A stretch of DNA of 64,000 nucleotides from JACVRW01 sp963819635. GTDB taxonomy: Bacteria; Actinomycetota; Thermoleophilia; Solirubrobacterales; Thermoleophilaceae. Below, piece by piece: positions 55,213-64,000 of the stretch. Every line of letters begins with the position of its first letter. Position 1 is the first letter of the stretch. Under the pieces are notes generated by a model, which saw only the letters and a list, made by a program, of their open reading frames with translations, made no database searches and was not told the DNA's origin. The stretch covers positions 14,228-78,227 of the forward strand of contig CAWFWX010000001.1 of assembly GCA_963819635.1 (NCBI GenBank), read 5' to 3'. A program made the position numbers and the translations under genes.

Positions 55213-55281
55213 GCTCGCGTAGCCGATCTGCTCCGCTCGTGCGTTGAGCCGTAACCGAGCGCAGGCGAGCGTCGTCGGCCC

Positions 55282-56690
55282 ATGGTGCTTCGCGCCCGGA
55301 TCGGCGATCTCCGCAGCGAGTGCGGGCAGGCCACGATCCTGCTGCTGGGCGTGGTGGGATCGCTGTTGGTGGGTCTCGCGGTCTTCGGTGCCTTCGGCCA
55401 GGCGCTGGGCGCGAAGGGGCGCCATCAGCGCGCGGCCGACCTGGCCGCGATGTCGGCGGCGCGAGCCATGAGCCGGGCCTATCCGCGGCTGTTCGAGCCG
55501 CCCTACTTGGAGAACGGGCTGCCAAATCCGCGGCATCTGTCGACCGCGGCCTATCTGTCGCTGGCTCGAGGCGCGGCGGTGCGCGTGGCCCGCCGCAACC
55601 GGGTGCGCGTGGTCGCGCGGGACGTCATGTTTCCGCGAGATGCCTTCGCGCCCGCCCGGGTTACGGTCACCGCCAGGGGAGAGGCCGGGATTTCGGTGGA
55701 CGGAGGGCCCCGCCAGGCAGCCGTCCGGGTGCGAGGGCGCGCCACCGCCGAGCTGACGGCGGCCGCCTCGCTGACGGGCCCCGCCGGCACGATGGCCGGC
55801 TGTCCCGCCTTCGCCAGCGGGGGCGGGTACGAGGGCCCGCTGGCCTGCCGGATGGGAAAGCCGATGCGCCCCGACGTGGCGATCGCGTTCGACCGCCTGG
55901 CGGCCGCCGCCCTGGAGGAGGCCGGGCTCCACCTGTCGGTTACGAGCGGCTTCCGCTCCGACGCCGAGCAGGCGGGCCTCTTCGCCGCCAACCCCAACCC
56001 GAAGTGGGTCGCCCCCCCCGGCACATCGCTTCACCGGTACGGCACGGAGCTCGATCTGGGCCTCGTCCGCCCGCCTACGCCTGGCTTCACCAATGAACGC
56101 GCGGCGCTTCGGATTATTCCGAGATACGCCTGGGAGGCCTGGCACTTCGGGTTCGGCGCCAACCCGCGCGACCGCGCACACCCGGCACAGTACGAGCGCC
56201 ACGGCTCGTGGAGCCGCCCGAGTGGGGACCACGCTCGCATCCATCATCGCCTGCCGAGTTTCGTGCCGCCGCGCTTCCACGATCCGATCGCCCGTGCCCG
56301 CGCTGCGCAGGAATGTGCCGATGAACCTGCTTGCCGCCCAGCTGTACGCCGGAGAGCGGGTTCAACCCATTCGCCACGAGTCCGGCGGGCGCGCGCGGCA
56401 TCGCTCAGTTCATGCCCGGCACCGCGCGCTCCTATGGTCTTGCCAACCCGTTCGATCCACCGAGGCTATCGACGCCCAGGCGCATCTGATGAGCGACCTG
56501 TTGAAGCGCTTCGACGGCAGGATCGCGCTGGCGGTCGCGGGCTACAACGCCGGCCCCGGCGCGGTCGAGCGCTACGGGGGCGTGCCGCCCGTATGCGGAG
56601 ACGCGCGCCTACGTCGCCCGGGTCCTCGGCCTGCTGGGCGGGGCCGGCGAGATCACGATGCCGACCTTCGACATAGCCCTGGTCGAGTAG
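55282..56690 (+). CDS. TadG-like N-terminus fused to VanY-type carboxypeptidase and SLT transglycosylase (frameshifted C-terminus)
   Basis: About 468 residues. Residues 10-60 resemble TadE/TadG-like proteins: CGQATILLLGVVGSLLVGLA (one membrane helix) and GAKGRHQRAADLAAMSAARA. Residues about 190-310 form an M15B/VanY D-Ala-D-Ala carboxypeptidase: VTSGFRSDAEQAGLF, SLHRYGTELDLGL (zinc His and Asp) and IPRYAWEAWHFGFG (catalytic Glu/His region). The last 130 residues are a lytic-transglycosylase domain: VPMNLLAAQLYAESGFNPFA, GARGIAQFMPGTARSYGLA, VAGYNAGPGAVERYGGVPPY. Shifts near 56355, 56385, 56450 and 56595 break the last part. The product would be a membrane-tethered double murein hydrolase. Divergent from the ATP-grasp gene by 69 bases. 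Confidence 0.75.
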
Positions 56691-56699
56691 CCCGCGAGG

Positions 56700-56705
56700 T
56701 AGGCT
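56700..56705 (+). promoter_or_regulatory. Candidate leaderless -10 element for the MaoC gene
   Basis: TAGGCT, 8 bases before ATG 56714. Confidence 0.5.
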
Positions 56706-56713
56706 CTCGGCCC

Positions 56714-57172
56714 ATGCCCGCGCTGACCGTCAATGGCATCGAGGAACTGCAGTCGCTCGTCGGCACGATCGGGCCGAGCGAGTGCGCGAGGTGACCCAGG
56801 AGATGATCGACCGGTTCGCCGAAGGTCGGGCGACGACCAGTGGATCCATGTGGACGTCGAGCGGGCGAAGAAGGAGAGCCCGTTCGGCACGACGGTCGCC
56901 CACGGCAACCTCACTCTTGATGATCGACGGCCTGCGCCGCGACCTCCTCCAGTCGAGCGGCTTCAAGCTCGGCGGTGAACTACGGCTGGAACAAGGTCCG
57001 CTTTCCGGCGCCGGTGCCGGTTGGCTCGCGGGTCCGGGCGAGCATGAGATCGTTTCGGTTGACGACGTCGGCGGCGGCTGGGTGGCAGGTGGTGCAGCGA
57101 TTCACCGTCGAGGTGGAGGGCTCCGAGAAGCCCTGCTGCGTGGCCGACAGCGTCGGTCGCGCGCTGATCTAG
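56714..57172 (+). CDS. MaoC family acyl dehydratase (frameshifted)
   Basis: About 151 residues, single hot-dog fold. Start MPALTVNGIEELQSLVGTIG; the hydratase motif region is DDQWIHVDVERAKKESPFGT followed by TVAHGNLTLSLIDGLRRD, giving the Asp/His pair typical of R-specific enoyl-CoA hydratases; NYGWNKVRFPAPVPVGSRVR closes the fold. Breaks near 56788, 56830, 56920, 56985 and 57080. It acts on an acyl-CoA or acyl-ACP of unknown chain length. Its stop interlocks with the convergent gene on CTAG (57169-57172). Confidence 0.83.
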
Positions 57173-57635
57173 CGCTCGAGACGCGACACACGCGGCCCTC
57201 GGTGCCAGGACTCGACGACCATCTTGTCGCGGGCCTGGTTGAGCCCGACCACCACCAGCCCGTGATCTCCGCCCGGAAGAGGTGCCAGGGGCCGACGGCG
57301 CAGGCGCCGAGCCGAGCGTCCGCTTGCGCTCCTCGTCGTCGACCTCCTCGGCGCGTCCCGCGATCTTCGGGATCGCCTCCCCAGTCCGACGGGCTGTCCG
57401 ATGCGCTGTGCAGGGCGAACCGCGGGTCGCGCCGCAGGTCGAGCGCCTCGACGGCCCGCCACATGCTGCCGAACCAGACGTCCCCGTCCTCGAACTGGAT
57501 CTCCGTCCCACTGATGCGAGGCGCGCCGTCGCGACGCAGCGTGGCGAGCGTCTTGTGCACGTGAGCGTCGAAGAACCCGCGGGCCCGAGTCGCGAGCTCG
57601 GGCGCCTCCGCCTCTATTTCGCTCCAGCGGGCGAT
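57169..57635 (-). CDS. Pyridoxamine-phosphate-oxidase-like flavin/F420-fold protein (frameshifted)
   Basis: About 155 residues, split-barrel fold. Visible: HKTLATLRRDGAPRISGTEI, QFEDGDVWFGSMWRAVEALD, DPRFALHSASD, PWHLFRAEITGLVVVGLNQA and KMVVESWHRGPRVSRLER. These match PNPOx-like proteins that bind FMN or, in actinobacteria, coenzyme F420. Breaks near 57390, 57330 and 57275. The N-terminal start is unclear: the frame begins with an ATC codon at 57635 (ARWSEIEAEAPELATRARGF) after an upstream stop, so a base there may be wrong; GTG 57560 is a shorter alternative. Confidence 0.75.
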
Positions 57636-57659
57636 CGCCGAAGGATGCTACGCCCCTCG

Positions 57660-57665
57660 TATCCT
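57660..57665 (+). promoter_or_regulatory. Candidate leaderless -10 element for uvrC
   Basis: TATCCT, 8 bases before ATG 57674. Confidence 0.5.
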
Positions 57666-57673
57666 CGAACGAG

Positions 57674-59553
57674 ATGGCCACCACGACAGCCAGCCGCGAC
57701 GAGCGCGTCTCCGCGCAGCGCAAGGCCCTGCCCGACGCCCCGGGCGTCTACCTGTTCAAGGACGCCAGGGCAAGGTCCTCTACGTCGGCAAGGCGCGCTC
57801 GATCACGCAAGCGGGTGGCGTCGCACTTCTCGAAGCCGTCCAGCCGCGGCGGCGCGGCCGAATGGTCGAGGCGATCGACCAGATCGACTTCATCGTCACC
57901 GAGACCGAGGCCGAGGCGCTGCTGGCCGAGCAGAACTTCATCAAGCGCTACCGGCCGCGTCTTCAACGTCCGGCTGCGCGACGACAAGTCGTACCCGTAC
58001 ATCGCGATCTCGCTGGACGAGGACTTCCCGCGCGTCTACTTCACGCGCGAGAAGCACCGCCGCGGGCGCGCCTACTTCGGGCCGTTCTCGAACGCCAAGC
58101 GCGTGCGCGAGACGCTCGACCTGCTCGGCAAGGTCTTCCAGTACCGCACCTGCGAGGGCACCGAGCCCGGCCGCGCCGTCGGGCAGCCCCTGCCTGGACT
58201 ACTTCATCAAGCGCTGCCAGGCGCCCTGCGTCGGCTACATCTCCAAGGAGGAGTACCGCCGGAACGTCGACACGATCATCGCCTTCCTGTCCGGCCGCTA
58301 CCGCCAGATCGAGCGCGAGCTGGAGCAGCAGATGCAGGAGGCTCGCCGACGCGCAGGAGTTCGAGCAGGCGGCGCTCTACCGCAACCGGCTGAAGTCGGT
58401 GCGGTCGCTGCTCGAGCGCCAGCGGATCTCCAACGAGGCGGTCGGCACGCTCGACGCGATCGCGGTCGCGGTCGAGGACACCGACGCCAACGCCCAGGTC
58501 TTCCAGGTGCGCGACGGCGTGCTGGCCGACCGCCAGAGCTTCTACCTGGAGAACGAGGCCGGCCGCGACGAGGGCGAGGTGGCCGAGGAGTTCGTGCTCC
58601 AGTACTACGCGAGCGCGCTCGCGATCCCGCCGCAGGTGATCGTGCCGCGCGGCCTGGCGGACGTCCGACGCTGCTGGCGGAGGCGCTCGCCGAGCGCCGC
58701 GGCGGGCCGGTCGAGGTCCGCCACGCCGAGCGCGGCGACAAGCGGCGCATCTTCGAGCTGGCCGAGCGCAACGCGCGGCTGGCGCTCGACCAGGACCGGC
58801 TGCGGTCCGAGCGCCGCCGCACCCAGCGGATCGAGGCGCTGGACGGCCTCCAGCGGGAGCTGGGCATGGACGTGCTCCCGATGCGGATCGAGTGCTTCGA
58901 CATCTCGAACCTGGGCGAGACCCACACGGTCGCCTCGATGGTCGTGTTCGAGGGCGGCGCGCCGAAGAAGTCCGACTACCGCCGCTTCGGGATCCGCGGC
59001 GCCGCGCAGGACGACTTCGCCGCGATGGCCGAGGTGCTGTCGCGGCGGATGGCCCAGTACGTGCAGCAGCGCGAGCGCTCGCCGCACGAGCGCGCCTACG
59101 ACGCCAGCTTCGCGTCCGTGCCGGCGCTGATCGTGATCGACGGCGGCAAGGGCCAGCTGTCGAGCCGGGCTCAAGGAGCTGGAGCCGTTCCGCGACCTGG
59201 GCATCACCGTGGTCAGCCTGGCCAAGCGGATCGAGGAGGTGTTCGTGCCCGGCCGCAGGACGCCGCTGGTGATGCGGCACGACACGCCCGCGCTGCAGCT
59301 GCTCCAGCGCGTGCGCGACGAGGCCCACCGCTTCGCGATCGAGTTCCACCGCGGCCGCCGCGACAAGGCGATGACGCGCTCGGTGCTCGACGACCTACCC
59401 GGCGTCGGCCCGGCGCGCAAGCGCCTGCTCCTGAAGCACTTCGGCTCGCCCGAGCGCTTCCTCGAGGCCAGCCGCGAGGAGCTCGAGGCGGTGCCCGGGC
59501 CTGCCGGGCAAGACGGCCCGGGAGATCTACGAGTACGTGCACAAGATCCGTAG
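57674..59553 (+). CDS. uvrC: Excinuclease ABC subunit C (frameshifted)
   Basis: About 626 residues; makes both incisions in nucleotide-excision repair with UvrA and UvrB. GIY-YIG domain: DAPGVYLFKDA then GKVLYVGKARSIRKRVASHF, with EQNFIKRYRPRFNV. Then the Cys cluster and UVR region (DYFIKRCQAPCVGYISKEEY, EFEQAALYRNRLKSVRSLLE), the RNase H-like domain (IECFDISNLGETHTVASMVV, VIDGGKGQLSSGLKELEPF) and helix-hairpin-helix end (LDDLPGVGPARKRLLLKHFG). About ten single-base shifts must be corrected, including near 57770, 57860, 57960, 58195, 58345, 58665, 59165 and 59500. The end at 59551-59553 needs one further correction. First gene of a uvrC-rapZ-gap-pgk row. Confidence 0.92.
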
Positions 59554-59675
59554 CGGCGATCGAGGGCCGTGCGAGCGGCCCATCGACCGACAACGAGTCG
59601 ATCTTCTCGCGGCGTGGCAGAAATCGTCCGGTAAGTCGTCCTTGCTGCCAGCCGCCGCAGCGGCATCATGGGGGC

Positions 59676-60648
59676 ATGAAGCGACCCGTCGTCATCCTCG
59701 GCTTCCCCGGCGCCCAGGTCGCTCGACGTGACCGGCCCGGCCGAGGTCTTCTCGATGGCGCGACCGGCTGCGCGCGACGCGCGCCTACGACGTCGGGTCG
59801 TCGCGCCGCGGCGGGCGGCCGATCGAGACCTCCGGCGTCGTGACGCTCGGCCCCGACGCCGCCGCTGCCCGCGCAGCGGGCCGATCGACACGCTGGTCGT
59901 GCCGGCGGCAGCGGCGTCGAGACGCGCGCTCGCGCGACCACGAGCTCGATCGCCTGGCTCGACGCGCGCCGCCGGCCGCGCCCGCCGCGTCGCCTCGGTC
60001 TGCAACGGCGCCTTCCTGCTCGCCGAGGCCGGGCTGCTCGACGGTCGCCGCGCCACCACGCACTGGGCGGCGCGTGCGACGAGCTGCAGCGCCGCTACCC
60101 CGAGGTCGAGGTCGAGACCGACCCGATCTTCGTGCGCGACGGCGACGTCTACACCTCGGCCGGGGTCACGGCCGGGATGGACCTCGCGCTCGCGCTCGTC
60201 GAGGAGGACCTCGGCCGCGAGGTCGCGCTCGAGGTCGCGCGCTGGCTCGTGCTGTTCCTCAAGCGGCCCGGGCGGCCAGTCGCAGTTCAGCGCCCAGCTC
60301 TCCGCGCAGCTCGCCGAGCGCGAGCCGCTGCGCGAGCTCCAGGCCTGGATCGTCGAGCAACCTCGACGAGGACCTGTCGGTGCCGGCGCTCGCCGACCGC
60401 GCCGTCCATGAGCGAGCGCAACTTCGCCCGCGCCTTCCGGCGCGAGGTGGGCATGACGCCCGGCCGCCTACGTCGAGGCCGTCCGCGTGGAGCGCGCGCG
60501 CCGGATGCGCTCGAGACGAGCGACGCGCCCGTCGAGGCGGTCGCCCGGCGACTGCGGCTTCGGCACCGTCGAGACGATGCGCCGCGCCTTCGCGCCGCCG
60601 CGTGCACGTCAGCCCATCGACTACCGCAGCCGCTTCCGGGCCGCCTGA
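59676..60648 (+). CDS. GlxA-family regulator: DJ-1/PfpI domain plus AraC helix-turn-helix (frameshifted)
   Basis: About 320 residues. The amidase-like domain begins RPVVILGFPGAQ, has the nucleophile-elbow region VASVCNGAFLLAEAGLLDGR with Cys in place, and ATTHWA after it. The C-terminal AraC-type DNA-binding domain has LREL.AWIVENLDEDLSVPAL, ALADRAAMSERNFARAFRRE and VEAVRVERARRMLETSDAPV. Breaks near 59722, 59775, 59860, 59905, 60070, 60275, 60360, 60415, 60465 and 60555. Probably a transcription regulator of the neighbouring DJ-1 gene, from context. The stop is 17 bases from the next ATG. Confidence 0.8.
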
Positions 60649-60665
60649 CACAGGAGGAGCACGCC

Positions 60666-61302
60666 ATGGACATCGCCATCCCGATCTACGACCGCTTCGC
60701 CGCCCTCGACGCCGTCGGCCCCTACGAGGTGCTCTCGCGCCTGCCCGGCGCGAAGGTGACCTTCGTGGCCGACGAGGCCGGGCCCGTGCACGACCGACAC
60801 CGAGCATGCTCACGCATCGTGGCCGAGGCCTCGCTCGCCGACCTGCCGCAGCCCGAGGTGATCGTCGTGCCGGGCGGCTTCGGCAACCGCGAGCTGCTCG
60901 AGGACGAGCGGCCTCGTCGACTGGATCCGCACCGCCCACGAGACCACCACCTGGACGACGTCGGTGTGCACCGGCTCGCTGCTGCTGGCGGCGGCCGGCG
61001 TGCTCGACGGCGTCGAGGCCACGACGCACTGGCTCGCGCGCGACGAGCTGCGCGAGCTCGGCGCCGTCCCGGTCGAGGAGCGCGTCGTCGAGCGCGGCAA
61101 GGTGATCACCGCCGCCGGCGTGTCGGCGGGCATCGACATGGCGCTGACGCTGGCCGCGCCGCATCGCCGGCGACGAGCTCGCGCAGGCGATCCAGCTCGG
61201 CATCGAGTACGACCCGCAGCCGCCGTTCGACGGCGGCTCGCCGCGCAAGGCGCCCGAGCAGGTGGTCGAGCTCGTGAGGCTGCCGCCGAGCAGCTCGCGT
61301 AG
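60666..61302 (+). CDS. DJ-1/PfpI family protein (frameshifted)
   Basis: About 212 residues, a single glutamine-amidotransferase-like domain. Start MDIAIPIYDRFAALDAVGPY with a strong AGGAGG site, then PQPEVIVVPGGFGNRELLED, TTTWTTSVCTGSLLLAAAGV (nucleophile Cys in VCTGS) and EATTHWLARDELRELGAVPV. Similar to isonitrile hydratase-type and related DJ-1 members. Breaks near 60795, 60905 and 61160. Its stop is read after a shift near 61280 and overlaps the possible start of rapZ. Confidence 0.82.
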
Positions 61303-62237
61303 CCGGGAAGTCCGCAGCGGTCGCTACAAAGTAGGTATCGAGGACCTCGTAGTCATCACCGGGTTCTCCGGCGCGGGCAAGTCGCAGGCGATGGCCACCT
61401 TCGAGGACGCCGGCTACTTCTGCGTCGACAACCTGCCGCCGGAGATGATCGGCTCGCTCTCGGAGCTGTTCGAGCACGAGGGCTCGAAGGTGCGAGCGGG
61501 CGGCCGTGGTCTCCGACGTTCGCGGGGGCGAGTTCTTCGACGGTCTGGTGAGCGTGATCGACCAGCTCGACGCGCGCGGGCTGGCCTACCGCCTGCTCTT
61601 CCTCGAGGCCACCGAGGACGATCTGCTCGGCTCGCTACAAGGAGACCCGCCGGCGCCACCCGCTGGCGCGGAACGGCGCCGGCAGGTGCTGACGCGATCC
61701 AGGCCGAGCGCGAGCCTGCTCGAGCCCGCTCAAGGAGCGCGCCGACGTGGTGATCGACACCACCGAGCTCTCCGCCTCGCGGCTGCGCAAGGTCGTGGCC
61801 GACAAGATGCTGCCGCGCGAGCACCGCGGCAAGCTCGCGGTGACCTTCTTGACCTACGGCTTCAAGCACGGCTCGCCGCACGAGACGCGACCTGGTGTTC
61901 GACGTCCGCTTCCTGCCCAACCCGCACTACGAGTCGGAGCTGCGGCCCAAGACCGGGCTCGACCCGGAGGTGGTCGAGTACGTCGAGCGCTCCGACGGGA
62001 TCGGCGCCTTCTACGACCACCTGATGCCTCTGCTCGACTATCTCCTGCCGCAGTACGAGCAGGAGGGAAAGGCCCACCTGACGATCGGCATCGGCTGCAC
62101 GGGCGGCCGCCACCGCTCGGTGGTGATCGCCGAGCGCCTGGCGCGGCTGTACGGCGAGCGGGGGCGACTACCTGGTGGACGTCGTCCACCGCGACATCGA
62201 CAAGCCGCCTCGGCGCCCGTGGGCGGCCGCCAGATAG
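61274..62237 (+). CDS. rapZ: RNase adapter protein RapZ / YvcJ (frameshifted)
   Basis: About 320 residues, P-loop nucleotide-binding protein. Walker A: VVITGFSGAGKSQAMATFED; further family blocks are GYFCVDNLPPEMIGSLSELF, LFLEATEDDLLGRYKETRRR, FLTYGFKHGSPHETDLVFDV and IGIGCTGGRHRSVVIAERLA. In enterobacteria RapZ controls GlmS through small RNAs; in Gram-positives it is linked to cell-wall and growth signals. Start unclear: GTG 61274 overlaps the previous gene; no better start precedes VGIEDLVVITG. Breaks near 61495, 61630, 61675, 61725, 61885 and 62160. gap follows after 41 bases. Confidence 0.9.
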
Positions 62238-62240
62238 ATT
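62235..62240 (+). promoter_or_regulatory. Candidate -10 element for gap
   Basis: TAGATT, overlapping the rapZ stop, 38 bases before ATG 62279; the leader contains a purine-rich GGAAAGGA ribosome site. Confidence 0.4.
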
Positions 62241-62278
62241 CTCGTTTCACCGCTGAACGACGGAAAGGACTCTCTGGG

Positions 62279-63302
62279 ATGGCCCTCAAGGCCGGCATCA
62301 ACGGCTTCGGCCGCATCGGCCGCAACGTCTTCCGCGCCGCCCACGCGCGTGGCGCGGACATCGACTGGGTCGGCGTCAACGACATCACCGACACCGAGAC
62401 GCTCGCCCACCTCCTCAAGTACGACTCGATCCTGGGGCCGTTCCCGGGCACCGTCGAGGCCGGCGAGAACGGCCTGGTCGTCGACGGCGACGAGCTCAGG
62501 GTGTTCGCCGAGCGCGATCCCGCCGACCTGCCGTGGGAGCGACGCCGGCGCCGACGTGGTGATCGAGTCGACCGGCCTGTTCACCGACCGCCCGAGCGCG
62601 GCCGCGAAGCACCTGGGCGCCGGCGCGAAGAAGGTGATCATCACCGCGCCGGCCAAGGCGCCGGACGTGACGCTGGCGCTCGGGCGTCAACGACGAGGCG
62701 TACGACCCGGACGCCCACGACGTGATCTCGAACGCCTCCTGCACCACCAACTGCCTCGCGCCGGTGGCCAAGGTGCTGCACGACACGATCGGGATCGAGC
62801 AGCGGCGTGATGACCACGATCCACGCCTACACGGCCGACCAGCGCCTTCAGGACGCTCCCCACAGCGACCTGCGCCGCGCCCGCGCCGCGGCGATCAACC
62901 TCGTGCCGACCTCCACCGGCGCCGCCAAGGCGATCGGGCTCGTGATCCCCGAGCTCGAGGGCAAGCTGAACGGGATCGCGGTGCGCGCCCCGGTCGCCAC
63001 CGGCTCGGTGGTCGACCTGGTCTGCACGGTCGGCAGGGCCACGAGCGCCGACGAGATCAACGCCGCCTTCGCCGAGCGCGCCGACACCGGGCCGCTCGAG
63101 GGGATCCTCAAGTACACGGAGGACCCGATCGCTCGAGCGACATCGTCGAGTCGCCGTACTCGTCGTCTTCGACGCCGGCCTCACGATGGTCATCGAGGAG
63201 AGGCTGGTGAAGGTCGTCGCCTGGTACGACAACGAGTGGGGCTACTCGAACCGGGTCGTCGAGCTCGCAGAGCGCGTGCTCGCCGGCGCCCCAGTTGCAT
63301 AA
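62279..63302 (+). CDS. gap: Glyceraldehyde-3-phosphate dehydrogenase (frameshifted)
   Basis: About 341 residues; oxidises glyceraldehyde-3-phosphate with NAD in glycolysis. N-terminal INGFGRIGRNVFRAAH, catalytic Cys in VISNASCTTNCLAPVAKV, catalytic His in MTTIHAYTADQRLQDAPHSD, and the end WYDNEWGYSNRVVELAERVL. Asp in GVNDITDTETLAHLL favours NAD. Breaks near 62540, 62685, 62805, 63135 and 63165. A leader with GGAAAGGA precedes the ATG. The pgk start follows 28 bases later. Confidence 0.95.
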
Positions 63303-63330
63303 GGGGTCAGTCCCTCGCCTCGGATCGGTC

Positions 63331-64000
63331 GTGACCCCTGAAGCCGCACCGGGCGCCGCGGCGCTCGGCAAGCGCTCCGTACGCGACCTCGAAATCGCGG
63401 ACGGCGACGCGGTGTTGGTGAGAGTCGACTTCAACGTGCCGCTCGAGGAAGGGCGGGTGGCCGACGACACGCGCATCCGGGCCGCCCTGCCGACGATCGA
63501 GCTGCTGCGCGAGCGCCGCGCGCGCCAGCTCCTGTGCGCGCACCTCGATCGTCCCAAGGGCCGCGACCCCGAGACCTCGCTGGAGCCGGTGCCGACCGTC
63601 TGGCCGAGTTGATCGACGCCGACGGTGCATCAGGCGCCGGAGGTGGTCGGGCCCCAGGTGCGCCGCGGCGTCGATAGGCTGGCCCCCGGGGGGGTGCTCG
63701 TGCTCGAGAACACGCGCTGGGAGCGCGGCGAGATGAGGAACGATGCCGACCTCGCGGGCGAGCTGGCCTCGCTCGCGGGCAGCTTCGTGACCGACGCCTT
63801 CGGGGCGGCGCACCGCGCCCACGCCACGACCGTCGGCGTCGCCCAGCACCTGCCCTCGGCCGCCGGCCTTCTGCTGGAGCGCGAGGTCGAGACCCTCAGC
63901 GGGATCGTCGAGCACCCCGACCGGCCGTTGGTGGTGGTGCTCGGCGGTGCCAAGGTGAGTGACAAGATCGGCCTGATCGAGCGCTTCCTCGACGTGGCCG
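63331..64000 (+). CDS. pgk: Phosphoglycerate kinase (3' end outside window, frameshifted)
   Basis: First about 223 residues, transferring phosphate from 1,3-bisphosphoglycerate to ADP. The GTG start gives a leader, then SVRDLEIADGDAVLVRVDFN with the substrate-binding DFNVPLEEGRVADDTRI, HLDRPKGRDPETSLEPV, LVLENTRWERGEMRND and FVTDAFGAAHRAHATTVG, and PLVVVLGGAKVSDKIGLIER. Breaks near 63530 and 63600. The gene continues past the window; tpiA would be expected next. Confidence 0.93.

Noticed and set aside
57674..59553. Programmed frameshifting in uvrC and other core genes
   Set aside because: Too many sites, no common slippery sequence with downstream structure, and both insertions and deletions; error is more likely.

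Overview
The window is high-GC, densely packed DNA with many GTG starts, ATGA/GTGA-type overlaps and very short intergenic gaps. Gene content points to an actinobacterium: ftsX, an S41 peptidase, rnr and smpB beside ssrA; an LpqY/SugABC-like sugar importer; a uvrC-rapZ-gap-pgk run; TadE/CpaE pilus genes. Thermoleophilia (Solirubrobacterales-like) is my inference from the mix of MpsC/DUF2294, YciF-like, ParB-like and carbamoyltransferase genes; it is not proven by any marker gene here.

Layout. 1-5 kb: end of ftsX, S41 peptidase, RNase R, a secreted repeat-like protein and smpB, then a convergent M50 protease and the tmRNA gene with tag ANSDHEFALAA. 6.3-13.3 kb: ABC-2 exporter (ATPase plus two permeases), cupin, a secreted protein of an unassigned family, and a stress-like block (MpsC, YciF-like, YihY). 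13.5-17.8 kb: sugar ABC importer with its own ATPase. 17.8-24.6 kb: ParB-like protein, FAD oxidoreductase, 2-hydroxyacid dehydrogenase, YjbQ, SDR, glycosyltransferase, YgjP-like hydrolase. 24.6-30.9 kb: second ABC exporter, ArsC, enoyl-CoA hydratase, pyrophosphatase, UppP, and a small Tad block (two TadE-like pseudopilins and a CpaE-like ATPase). 30.9-55.2 kb: a surface polysaccharide locus with a polyprenyl-P sugar-1-P transferase, flippase, O-antigen ligase/polymerase, Wzz, many glycosyltransferases, two NodU-type carbamoyltransferases, a formyltransferase-like/beta-propeller fusion, epimerases, methyltransferases, an ATP-grasp enzyme and a secreted FnIII protein. 55.3-57.6 kb: a TadG-like/VanY/lytic-transglycosylase fusion, MaoC dehydratase and a flavin-fold protein. 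57.7-64 kb: uvrC, two DJ-1 family genes, rapZ, gap and the start of pgk.

How it fits together: UppP recycles the polyprenyl carrier that the 32 kb transferase would load; flippase, Wzz and ligase would export and polymerise the glycan; carbamoyl-, acetyl- and methyltransferases would decorate it. The pilus-type genes lie on both flanks of this glycan locus.

Sequence quality: many core genes (1-6, 13-24, 48-50, 53-64 kb) read through only if single-base insertions or deletions are corrected, whereas about 24-48 kb is nearly clean. I treat these as probable assembly/read errors and give one gene per reconstructed product; residue numbers in such genes are approximate. A recurring TANNNT hexamer 6-9 bases before start codons suggests widespread leaderless transcription and was used to choose several starts. 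No tRNA, rRNA, CRISPR array or insertion sequence was seen. No gene-free stretch exceeds 300 bases; the longest is 12344-12624.
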